Assembly: GCF_002749975.1 (NCBI RefSeq)
Contig: NZ_PEIG01000020.1
Location: 1-64,000 of the forward strand
Length of the DNA stretch: 64,000 nucleotides
Direction of reading: 5' to 3'
Origin: Gloeocapsopsis sp. IPPAS B-1203
GTDB taxonomy: Bacteria; Cyanobacteriota; Cyanobacteriia; Cyanobacteriales; Chroococcidiopsidaceae
Shown here: in pieces, positions 8,118 to 16,614 of the stretch
Position numbering within the stretch: position 1 is the first letter of the stretch
Layout: the number at the start of each line of letters is the position of its first letter
Translations under genes and position numbers: made by a program
The notes under the pieces: generated by a model
The model's database searches: none
Told to the model about the DNA's origin: nothing
What the model saw: the letters and a program-made list of their open reading frames with translations, nothing else

Positions 8118-11083
8118 AGCTGCGACTCCTGTTGTTGATAAAGACAGTAGTACCGTCCTCTGATTGCCATCAATTCTTGATGGGTTCCTTGCTCAACAAT
8201 CGAACCTTGATCCATCACGACGATTGTATCTGCGTTTCTCACCGTAGAAAGGCGATGTGTAATAAAGAAAACCGTTTTGCCTTGAAATGCTTCGTTTAAG
8301 TTGTTGCATACTTGACGCTCAGAATTGTAGTCTAAAGCGCTCGTTGCTTCGTCTAAGATCAGGAGTTTTGGGTTTTGCAGAACCGTACGGGCGATCGCAA
8401 TTCTTTGTCGTTGTCCGCCAGATAAGGAAGAACCTCGCTCTCCCACTACTGTGTTATATCCTTGGGGCAAAGACATAATAAAATCATGAGCAACTGCAAT
8501 TTTAGCAGCAGCGATAATTTCTTCGGAGCTTGCTTCAGGATTTGTTAAGGCAATGTTTTCCTGAACTGTGCCATTAAATAGCAAGGTATCTTGTAAAACT
8601 ACCCCAATTTGCCGACGGAGCGAATAAAGTTCGACTTTACTAATGTCGTAGCGGTCAATCTGAATTCTACCGGAAGTTGGTTCATATAATCGCTGTAGTA
8701 ACTTAGCTAGCGTACTTTTACCGGAACCACTTTGCCCGACAATTCCCACAAAAGATCCAGCAGGAATTTCTAAATTGACATTAATTAATTGCAGCGGACC
8801 ATTGCTATTAAATCTGAAGGACAACTCATCGTAATGTACATCGCCTTTAATTTCAGGCATGGGAATATTATCACGATTGGTTTCATCAACTTCTTGCGGT
8901 GCATCTAAAACATCACTGAGTCGTTCGATAGATAATGCGGTTTCCTGGAAGTTTTGCCACAGTTGAATCAGTCTTAATAAAGGACTTGTAACGTAACCTG
9001 CAATAATCCGAAATGCGATTAGTTGTCCTAATGTCAGTTGGTTTGCAAGAACAAGGTGTGCTCCTACCCACAACAGAAGCAATCCTGTAAATTTATTTAA
9101 AAAGCCACTAATTGAACTTGCAGTACTGAATGTCAAAACATTCTGAAACCCAGCAGTGATATATTTTGCATAGCGTTCTTGCCACTGCCAACGCGATTTT
9201 AATTCAATATTTTGCGCTTTTACTGTTTGAATTCCTGACAATACTTCAACTAGATAAGACTGCGTATCAGCATATTTTTCAGCTTTTTTATGAAGTTGTC
9301 GCCGGACAATTGGCGAGACAAAAATTGTGAGTAAAGCAAATAATGGTATTGTGACTAACGTAACAAGAGTCAGCAGCCAGCTATAAAATAGCATTACGGC
9401 AACATAAATGACTGAAAATACCGCATCTAATACAACAGTTAATGCTGTTCCTGTTAAAAATTGCCGAATATTTTCAAGCTCATTAATTCGTCCTGCTAAT
9501 TCTCCAATCCGGCGCCGATCAAAATACTTGAGGGGTAAGCGTAATAAGTGATCGATGACTTCGGAACCTAAACTGAGATCAATGCGGTTTGTTGTATCGA
9601 CAAATAAATAAGTTCTAACGCTAGTTAATAACGCCTCAAATACCGCAACTCCGAGTAAGAATATTCCTAAAACATCTAAGGTATCAATGCTGCGTTGAAC
9701 TAAGACTTTATCAATAATAACTTGAGTAATTAGTGGATTTGCCAAACCAAAAAGCTGGACAAAAAGTGAGGCGACTAAAACTTCAGTTAAAACTTTACGA
9801 TAGCGATAAATTGATGGTAGAAACCAGCGGAGGCTAAATTTCTCTTTAACTTGATGGCTGGGAGGTTGAAGTAGCAGTACCTGTCCTTCTTTTCCCCAAA
9901 TTTCTGCAAAACCTTGCGGACTTTTGCGTAAAAGTCCACTTTCGGGAATTGCTAGAATTAATTCTTTTTCGGTAATGCTGTAAATAACAGCAAAACTATC
10001 GGCGTAGCGAATTAGTGCAGGGGCTTTCAGGCGATTGATTGCTGTTGCAGAAACTTGCACTAGCTGGGCGCGTAAACTCATCATTTCAGCGATCGCCCCA
10101 CACGCTTGCAGCGAAATATTTCCTGCGCTTTTAAATTGATTTTCTAAAACTTTGCGAATTAAATCTTTGCGAAATGTCAGTCCTAAGTGCTGACTCAACA
10201 TCTGAAAGCACGCTAGTGGGGCTTCAATTGATCCTCGACCGCGTACTAAGGGATATTTAGGTTTGGCTGCGTAAGGGTCGGGTGGTGCTTCTGGTGGATG
10301 TTCTGGTGCGTAAGGAATTTCTAAAGCAGGGACACTAAAATCAGATTCGTGGGTAGCACTAGGCGGAATTGCATCAACTGAAATGTTGATTTGCTTGCGG
10401 ATATTAAGTCCTAGTAAACGCGCTTTGTCAACACGAATAATTTGAGAGGAACCATTAGCAGGTAAACGACTGCCGACAGGAAAGTCTGAAATTGAACCAC
10501 TACTGACTAGCCATAGGCGCTGCGAGTCGAGTTGTGCTAAATCGAGTTTTCCTCTGGGGATGTTGCGGACAACGGCGTCTTGCCACGCTGCAGTTGCTAA
10601 CTCTTTTAATTTGGGAGTTTCGTTGGCACTGCGTTGAAGTTCGACACTGAGTAGTTCAAAAACTTCGCTGAGGCTGCTACTATGTAGAAAAGCTTGTTCT
10701 AGCGATGGTTCAGAATTGAGCAAGTCTGAGAAATCTTGAAATGCTATTGTAATGCAAATTACCTCGGTGGATGCGATCGCCGTTTCGCAGGGAATTCCGC
10801 GCACGAAGGAAGTTGCTCCGAGAATGCTTCCTGAACCTAGCAATTCCAAACTGACAGGAGTCCGCGTCCGCTGGTCGTAACCTAATAACCTCGCCTGTCC
10901 TTGATAGAGTATCGCTATGTGTGCAGGCATTTTTTCTCTGACAAGAATTGATTGCCCGACGCGATAGCGCATCAGTTGGCATTTAGCCGCGATCGCTTCT
11001 ATGACCTCTGTTGAGAGTTGGTCAAACGGGAAAGTTTGTGCCAAGAAAGCTTGAATGGGAGCCAGAGGTATGCTTTGAGTCAT
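8114..11083 (-). CDS. Type I secretion ABC transporter with cNMP-binding and degenerate C39 domains
   Basis: 989 residues. Order: a cyclic-nucleotide-binding (CRP-like) domain at about 1-140; a linker; a C39-peptidase-like domain at about 285-410; a six-helix ABC transmembrane domain at about 430-700; and an ATPase domain with Walker A GQSGSGKST, signature LSGGQRQR and Walker B LLILDEATSALD. In the C39 domain the place of the catalytic cysteine reads EAPLACFQML (Ala where Cys is expected), and the histidine position reads ADSFAVIYS. It should therefore bind but not cleave its substrate, as the C39-like domain of HlyB does. This fits export of RTX proteins without a double-glycine leader, two of which are encoded next door. 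Confidence 0.92.
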   Translation of the reverse strand: MTQSIPLAPIQAFLAQTFPFDQLSTEVIEAIAAKCQLMRYRVGQSILVREKMPAHIAILYQGQARLLGYDQRTRTPVSLELLGSGSILGATSFVRGIPCETAIASTEVICITIAFQDFSDLLNSEPSLEQAFLHSSSLSEVFELLSVELQRSANETPKLKELATAAWQDAVVRNIPRGKLDLAQLDSQRLWLVSSGSISDFPVGSRLPANGSSQIIRVDKARLLGLNIRKQINISVDAIPPSATHESDFSVPALEIPYAPEHPPEAPPDPYAAKPKYPLVRGRGSIEAPLACFQMLSQHLGLTFRKDLIRKVLENQFKSAGNISLQACGAIAEMMSLRAQLVQVSATAINRLKAPALIRYADSFAVIYSITEKELILAIPESGLLRKSPQGFAEIWGKEGQVLLLQPPSHQVKEKFSLRWFLPSIYRYRKVLTEVLVASLFVQLFGLANPLITQVIIDKVLVQRSIDTLDVLGIFLLGVAVFEALLTSVRTYLFVDTTNRIDLSLGSEVIDHLLRLPLKYFDRRRIGELAGRINELENIRQFLTGTALTVVLDAVFSVIYVAVMLFYSWLLTLVTLVTIPLFALLTIFVSPIVRRQLHKKAEKYADTQSYLVEVLSGIQTVKAQNIELKSRWQWQERYAKYITAGFQNVLTFSTASSISGFLNKFTGLLLLWVGAHLVLANQLTLGQLIAFRIIAGYVTSPLLRLIQLWQNFQETALSIERLSDVLDAPQEVDETNRDNIPMPEIKGDVHYDELSFRFNSNGPLQLINVNLEIPAGSFVGIVGQSGSGKSTLAKLLQRLYEPTSGRIQIDRYDISKVELYSLRRQIGVVLQDTLLFNGTVQENIALTNPEASSEEIIAAAKIAVAHDFIMSLPQGYNTVVGERGSSLSGGQRQRIAIARTVLQNPKLLILDEATSALDYNSERQVCNNLNEAFQGKTVFFITHRLSTVRNADTIVVMDQGSIVEQGTHQELMAIRGRYYCLYQQQESQL

Positions 11084-11265
11084 ATACTACTTACTAAATG
11101 CATAAAGCTGCTTTAATTTAGTATCCACACTTGTTATCAATACAATTCCTAATTAAATAAAAATTTTGCAATTTTAAAATATTAGACTTTCTATCCGAAT
11201 CGCATAGTGACTAAAGTCACGGCTAATTGCGGCAACTTATTGTTACGAAGTGTGTTTAGCATTAT

Positions 11266-12039
11266 TCAGTCTATGGGATTGGGAGATTTAGATAAAAAGT
11301 CTATTGAATTGCGATTGTGTAGACTTGTTGCGATCAATTGCTTGATATCGACTTGCTGCATTTTTTGGGCTAGCCAATTTTCAAATAATTCATCTTGCAA
11401 GCGGCGGCGCATTGATTTATCAAGTTGTGCTGGAATTAATTTTTCGAGACGAATAATCACCACCCATTCAGCTAAAGGACGAGGTGCCCAAAGTTGCCCT
11501 GGCTGACTCACAGACAACAGTTTACTAATAGCAGGATGCGGCTGTGCCAGTGATACTGGTCCTAGCAACCCACTTGTTTTAGCTTCTGCACCTTGCGAGT
11601 ATTCGCGGGCTAACTCGGCAAACGATTGTTCTCCTTCTAAAATCCGAAAGTAAAGTTCTTGGGCTAACCCCATATCTTTAGTTCGGATCAGAGAATATAC
11701 TACCTGATCTAGATGTGCCTTGCGGGTTAAGAAATAATTATCTACCTTGGGTTCCCAAACAGTAGTTTTATGCTTTTCTAGTAAGACAGGACGCAAGGCA
11801 AGGTCATGCATTTGCGCTAAGGTCATGCCTTGTTGATTAAGCCAATCGTCTCTATTGGCAGGAATAATTTGCTGTTGTGCTTCAAATGCTTCAATCGCGG
11901 CTTGGCGTTCCTCATCAGTACAAGGTATGTCTGCGATCGCTTGATCGACGATCAGGTTTCGTACTAACTGCGGCATCATTTGATAACGGCTCAACAAAGC
12001 TAAAAGCGCATCGACTTGATCTTTACTACCAGTTTGCAT
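11266..12039 (-). CDS. Parvulin-type peptidylprolyl isomerase, secretion-linked
   Basis: 257 residues. The N-terminal half is an all-alpha SurA/PpiD-like chaperone region. The C-terminal half has the parvulin rotamase pattern: EGEQSFAELAREYSQ, then TSGLLGPVSLAQPHPAI and WVVIIRLEKL. No signal peptide is present, so it probably acts in the cytoplasm, unlike SurA. It sits between an RTX gene and the ABC exporter on the same strand. A dedicated isomerase that keeps the RTX substrate export-competent is a reasonable inference. The ABC gene begins 183 bases downstream. Confidence 0.8.
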   Translation of the reverse strand: MQTGSKDQVDALLALLSRYQMMPQLVRNLIVDQAIADIPCTDEERQAAIEAFEAQQQIIPANRDDWLNQQGMTLAQMHDLALRPVLLEKHKTTVWEPKVDNYFLTRKAHLDQVVYSLIRTKDMGLAQELYFRILEGEQSFAELAREYSQGAEAKTSGLLGPVSLAQPHPAISKLLSVSQPGQLWAPRPLAEWVVIIRLEKLIPAQLDKSMRRRLQDELFENWLAQKMQQVDIKQLIATSLHNRNSIDFLSKSPNPID

Positions 12040-12156
12040 AGTTTTTACTTACCAACTTGTCCTCAGTATTTGCCCAGCAGTTTGATGCATCTGCATTACA
12101 TAACTAATAGTGTGAGGGCATAATAAATATGCCTTTATTACTACACTGCCTAGTTG

Positions 12157-14286
12157 CTACAAAACGAAAATATCAGCATTTTGCATGTCTAAACCTTTAG
12201 GCAGTAACGCAAACTGCACTTTCTGTGTTGCTCCTGTACCATCTTCATCAAAAGATAAAGCGCCTGTGTTGCGGTTATAAATAAATCGATGATCTGTCGT
12301 TGATGCCGTGCCACCAATAGTAAATTGTGCTGCGCTAATGTGCGTACCGCGATCCAACTGACAATTAACACCAAAACCGACGCCTGAATTAGGTGCGATC
12401 GCATAGACAAAAATGCGATCTTCCCCAGCAACAAAATCTGTTATCTTGTCTATACCTTGGAATGGCTCATAGAAGCCAAAACAGTCGCGTCCGGCACCAC
12501 CTGTCAGAACATCATCACCAAAGCTGCCAAAGAGCGTGTCATGACCAGAACCACCAATTAAGGTATCATTGTCAGAACCGCCTCTGAGTTTATCGTCACC
12601 GTCACCACCGTCGAGCGTGCCACCACCTTCGAGGGTATCATTTCCAGCACCACCAAACAAAAAGTTAGCTTCGCCACCAAACTCCATGTCACGCAGTATG
12701 TCGTTGCCTGCGTCACCTCTTAGCGTATCGTTGCCAAATCCGCCTTGGAGTGTATCGTTACCTAGTCCGCCATCTAAACTATCGTCGCCGAAACTGCCAT
12801 CTAATTTATCGTTGCCAGATTCACCAAATATCGTGTCATTGCCATCGCCTCCCTGTAGCGAATCATTGCCGTCGCCACCTGATAACAGATCGTCGCCCCC
12901 GCTGCCATTGAGCGTATCGTTACCACCACCACCGTAAAGGCGATCGTCACCAAAACTCGCGTCTATTTTATCGTTACCAAGTCCACCGGATAAGATATTA
13001 TTGCCGCTGTTGCCGTAGATAATATTGTTGAGTGCATTGCCAGTGCCATTGATGTTGCGATCGCCGCCCAAGGACAAATTTTCAAGATGATTACCTAGGG
13101 TATAACTTACCGTTGATTCAACCCAATCAATTCCTTCATTGGCAAATTCGATAATTGTACTACTAATGCTATTAACAATGTAATAGTCGTTTCCAGTACC
13201 ACCAACTAACGTATCATTGCCTACACTACCATCTAAAAAATCATTACCTGCACCACCATATAAGCTGTTATTAGCATCGTTACCAACAAGAATATTATCT
13301 AAAGTATTACCTATAGCAAAGCTAGGACTATTAATATTGCTTTGCACTGTATTTAGTGGATTACCAATACCAATTAAACCATCGTCTGTAAGAACTAAGT
13401 GCTCTATATGCTCGTCTAAAACGTAACTTATTGAGGAATAAACAGTGTCAGTACCTTGATTGGGTAACTCAACAATCTTGTCATTAAGAGTGTCTATATA
13501 GTAAACATCGTCGCCAAAACCACCGACTAACGTGTCGTTGCCAAAACCGCCATCGAGCGTGTCATTTCCACCTTTTCCATAAAGTTTATTATTAGCATCA
13601 TTACCAGTAATAAAATTGTCTAACGAATTTCCTGTACCTTTAATAGGCTGATTACCAGTAAGAACTAAATTCTCTACATACTGCCCTAAAGTATAATTAA
13701 CAGAGGCATATACCGTATCGATGTCTGCGTCAACAACTTCTATATTCCAGTTTTCATCATACATTTCTACTGGATTAATAGTTTCAATGACTACATCACC
13801 ACTACTGTCAACTATGTAGACATCATCACCAATTCCACCGATGAGCGTGTCATTACCCAAACCACCATCTAAAATATCGTCCCCTGCGTGACCATAAAGC
13901 CGATCGTTGTCTCTACCACCATAAAGATAGTCATCACCAGCACCGCCATAGAGAGTGTCTGTACCGAAGCCACCGTAAAGAGTGTCATCTCCTGTACCAC
14001 CTGCAAGGAGGTCATTACCTACTTCTCCATAGAGAATATCGTAACCATTATTCCCTTCGAGGGTGTCATTGCCAATACCACCATAAAGGACGTCTAGCCC
14101 TATACCACCTATTAAACTGTCATCGCCAGTACCGCCGTAAATTGTGTCGTTTCCAGCTAACCCTAACAAGGTATCATTTCCCGAAAGACTATGAGCGTTG
14201 TCGCCAACTGCCCAACCTAAGATTTTGTCTGCACCTGGAGTGCCTTTGATTAAATCTGGTTTTTTAGTGCCATGTATAGTTGACAT
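12157..14286 (-). CDS. RTX calcium-binding protein, likely type I secretion substrate
   Basis: 709 residues made almost wholly of nonapeptide repeats of the GGxGxDxLx type, in four or five blocks. They are separated by ~60-residue spacers of one kind (pattern VSYTLGxxLENLxLxG, then xNxINGTGNxLNNxIxGN). The C-terminal ~70 residues (DKITDFVAGEDRIFV, a GALSFDEDGTG segment and a hydrophobic end) resemble the uncleaved secretion signal of type I substrates. There is no N-terminal signal peptide. The start has a good ribosome site (GCAGGAGAAAAAATG read on the minus strand). The protein should fold as calcium-bound beta-rolls outside the cell. No enzymatic domain is visible, so it may be an adhesin or surface-layer-like protein. 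Confidence 0.9.
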   Translation of the reverse strand: MSTIHGTKKPDLIKGTPGADKILGWAVGDNAHSLSGNDTLLGLAGNDTIYGGTGDDSLIGGIGLDVLYGGIGNDTLEGNNGYDILYGEVGNDLLAGGTGDDTLYGGFGTDTLYGGAGDDYLYGGRDNDRLYGHAGDDILDGGLGNDTLIGGIGDDVYIVDSSGDVVIETINPVEMYDENWNIEVVDADIDTVYASVNYTLGQYVENLVLTGNQPIKGTGNSLDNFITGNDANNKLYGKGGNDTLDGGFGNDTLVGGFGDDVYYIDTLNDKIVELPNQGTDTVYSSISYVLDEHIEHLVLTDDGLIGIGNPLNTVQSNINSPSFAIGNTLDNILVGNDANNSLYGGAGNDFLDGSVGNDTLVGGTGNDYYIVNSISSTIIEFANEGIDWVESTVSYTLGNHLENLSLGGDRNINGTGNALNNIIYGNSGNNILSGGLGNDKIDASFGDDRLYGGGGNDTLNGSGGDDLLSGGDGNDSLQGGDGNDTIFGESGNDKLDGSFGDDSLDGGLGNDTLQGGFGNDTLRGDAGNDILRDMEFGGEANFLFGGAGNDTLEGGGTLDGGDGDDKLRGGSDNDTLIGGSGHDTLFGSFGDDVLTGGAGRDCFGFYEPFQGIDKITDFVAGEDRIFVYAIAPNSGVGFGVNCQLDRGTHISAAQFTIGGTASTTDHRFIYNRNTGALSFDEDGTGATQKVQFALLPKGLDMQNADIFVL

Positions 14287-15102
14287 TTTTTCTCCTGCTT
14301 TTCCTCAACCACATTCAAGGTGCAACTTTAACTAACGAATTGCCACATCAGTTTGAATACACGCTTTATGTTTTGATTTGATTTTTCTATAAAAGTTTCA
14401 GCGCTAAGACAGGTTTTTCTGCAAAAAGTGCTGATAAAAATGACCATAAAGAAGTTGAGTGAGCCAACTTTATATAATGAACAAAATGCTGAATTTAAAA
14501 AAAAACTTGCATCTATTTTTGGTTAGATTTTTAGGAAAATCAGTAGTTGACACACTGGTATCGAAAAAATATTTTGTACTGACTTTATCTAATCTTAAGT
14601 GCGTGGCTAATGAATGAGCTTGATGTATGATTTTATCTGCAAAAACTTTAAACTCAATTGAATGAATCCCAGAGATTACCTCAAATTTAAAATAAGAAAA
14701 TACTCCTGATTTTCAATAACTAGTATTAAAGTATTACTTCTACGTATATAATTTTATAAATTTTCGATGAAGACTTGATGAAAAATTTATGAAATGCAAC
14801 TCAATATTTTAGGATTGCTAGCGGCTCAAAGAAATTTCTGTACTAGCATATTTTAAGCAAAGTTTGATAAGTTCACAATTAAATTAGTGGAAAAAATGAC
14901 ATTTATCAAAAAGTAGATATAAGTATGTGTTATTATTTACATGAGTAGTATGTGAAATACTCAGAAACAAATAAGAAGTTAACGCTTCTGTATTGACAAC
15001 GAAGATGAGGCGATCGCCTGAATTCAATATTTTTACAAAAAATCCTCACCTTTGAACAGTGAGGAATTTTAGTGAAGAATGAGTTGCTTACAAGTAGTTA
15101 CT
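14287..15102. other. 816-base AT-rich intergenic region between two RTX genes
   Basis: I see no gene or RNA here. It must contain the promoter of the minus-strand RTX gene ending at 12157. It is conspicuously AT-rich with many short A and T runs. One HIP1 site (GGCGATCGCC) lies at 15010-15019. The downstream end holds the terminator of the second RTX gene. Confidence 0.5.
15036..15065 (-). terminator. Rho-independent terminator of the small RTX gene
   Basis: Read on the minus strand, GTGAGGA arms (15059-15065 and 15043-15049) enclose a 9-base loop and are followed by a T run (A run at 15037-15042 on the plus strand). It lies 38 bases beyond the stop of the RTX gene at 15103. Confidence 0.7.
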
Positions 15103-15696
15103 CTACCAAATCATTAATTGTGTATTAACATCAAAGCTTGTGCCTGGTTGTAATTGAGCGACTTGACTTTCAACAGAGTTACCATTGATGTACTCAGTAT
15201 ATAACAGAGCACCAGTACTGTTGTTATATGAAAAGGAACCTTGATAGAAGCCTGTAAAGCTGGCAACAATCATGTCTCCTTGCTTGGCGTTGAAGTCTGT
15301 AATTGTTGCATGAGCAGATGGGTTATTTAGGATAAAGAGATCTGCACCTGCGCCACCAGTCAGTGTATCACTACCAATTCCACTTTCAAGCGTATCATCA
15401 CCTTTTCCGCCCTTGAGATGATTATTACCTGCAAAGCCTATGAGATAGTCATTACCTGCACCACCAAGTAGAGTATCATTACCTGCACCACCAATAAGAG
15501 TGTCATGACCTACGCCACCATCTAAATAGTCGTTACCAGCACCACCCTCAAGATAGTCACGACCACCTCCACCAAAGAGACTGTCATTTCCAGCTTCACC
15601 AACTAGGGTGTCATTGCCTTGATAGCCATAAATTATATCTCCAGAATTTGAGCCTAATATGTAGTCAGCTTCACTAGTGCCAAAGTAATTTGCCAT
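15103..15696 (-). CDS. Small RTX calcium-binding protein
   Basis: 197 residues. Residues 5-125 are RTX nonapeptide repeats ([19 protein letters not shown] and similar), ending in GADLFIL. The C-terminal ~70 residues ([15 protein letters not shown], then [14 protein letters not shown]) resemble the type I secretion tail also present in the 709-residue neighbour. No signal peptide; a ribosome site (AGGAGAAA) precedes the ATG. It is probably a second substrate of the exporter encoded at 8114-11083. It is short for an RTX protein and has no other domain. Confidence 0.87.
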   Translation of the reverse strand: MANYFGTSEADYILGSNSGDIIYGYQGNDTLVGEAGNDSLFGGGGRDYLEGGAGNDYLDGGVGHDTLIGGAGNDTLLGGAGNDYLIGFAGNNHLKGGKGDDTLESGIGSDTLTGGAGADLFILNNPSAHATITDFNAKQGDMIVASFTGFYQGSFSYNNSTGALLYTEYINGNSVESQVAQLQPGTSFDVNTQLMIW

Positions 15697-16018
15697 ATTA
15701 ATTTCTCCTATATTTCCTAATTCTTGATACGAGATAAAAACTTTAGATTTTGTTAATGTTTTGCGTATTTTCTCGGAAGAATCCTGATAAATACACTTAT
15801 GTAGTTTGTTGCTGTTTTGCTTTAATTTGAAGCTAGATCAAATTTAAGTGTATCCACCGATTTTTGTCTGTCACTTAAGGTCATTTAAAGTCACACTTCA
15901 TGAAAAAAATTGAGAACTTTACTGAAATTCGGTGAACTCACTGATTTGACGTCTGTAAATCTGCGGGTAAGCTAGGAAGCAAAACAAAGTACTATAAATA
16001 TCGCTGTATAGTTGAATA
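15697..16018. other. Divergent intergenic region
   Basis: 322 bases between the minus-strand small RTX gene and a plus-strand helix-turn-helix gene. Promoters for both must lie here. A partial dyad (GTCACTTAAGGTCATTTAAAGTCAC, 15870-15894 approximately) has three GTCA-type repeats and could be an operator. This is by eye only. Confidence 0.35.
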
Positions 16019-16597
16019 ATGGATATTGAAGAAGCATTACTTGTTATAGATATAGCTTTAGAGAACATTTTTTTAAGTAATATACAAGAGCTAGTTTTGC
16101 GGCAATCTTGGGAAGGCAAAACATATCCAGAAATTGCAGAAAGCCATGGATATGAGGCTAATTACATCAAAAATGTTGGTTATAAATTGTGGAGTTTACT
16201 TTCACAAGCTTTTGCAGAAGAAGTCACAAAAAGTAATTTTCGCTCAGTTATTAGAAGACAAGCTACTCAGGCGCTAATCAAGCCACGCACTCAATATGAA
16301 ACAAATAACGATAGTAAAAATATGCAAAATACCATAGATGCATTGAAAGAGATAAAATCCCTCGCTCCTCAAGTATCGCAGTACAATAGCGATGATAATT
16401 CAATTTCAAATCAGCATTTAGTAGCAATAAATATTGTCAAGCAGTGTATGGGATGTCCGCTGATGGCACTATTGAAGCCAAGTAAAAATTGCCAAGAATT
16501 TAGTACGGAATTTCGCTTAGTCCGCCTAGCTATTGAAACCGACAATATAACGAGCAATCAAGTCCAGGCTAATAAAATTATATGCGCAATCAGCTAA
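16019..16597 (+). CDS. Stand-alone protein with vMAP/NLR-type N-terminal helix-turn-helix
   Basis: 192 residues. The first ~80 residues (EEALLVIDIALEN, then LRQSWEGKTYPEIAESHGYE, YIKNVGYKLWSLLSQAF and SNFRSVIRR) match the helix-turn-helix domain that in cyanobacteria usually forms the N terminus of NB-ARC/WD40 or vWA-MoxR-associated conflict proteins. Here no ATPase or effector follows. The remaining ~110 residues are uncharacterised and contain an ACMGCP-like cysteine pair (QCMGCPLMALL). It diverges from the small RTX gene, with which it shares a 322-base promoter region, so it may regulate it. The alternative is the truncated head of a larger conflict gene. The family assignment is from memory of the motif. 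Confidence 0.6.
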   Translation: MDIEEALLVIDIALENIFLSNIQELVLRQSWEGKTYPEIAESHGYEANYIKNVGYKLWSLLSQAFAEEVTKSNFRSVIRRQATQALIKPRTQYETNNDSKNMQNTIDALKEIKSLAPQVSQYNSDDNSISNQHLVAINIVKQCMGCPLMALLKPSKNCQEFSTEFRLVRLAIETDNITSNQVQANKIICAIS

Positions 16598-16614
16598 TGA
16601 CTTGGTATTCAACG

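Noticed and set aside
8114-11083. Exporter as a bacteriocin transporter with active leader peptidase
   Set aside because: The catalytic Cys and His positions of the C39 domain are replaced, no double-glycine precursor is nearby, and RTX substrates are.
12569-14097. Several open frames opposite the large RTX gene, rich in Ser/Pro or Ser/Thr
   Set aside because: They are antisense shadows of the repetitive RTX codons and have no ribosome sites or family features.
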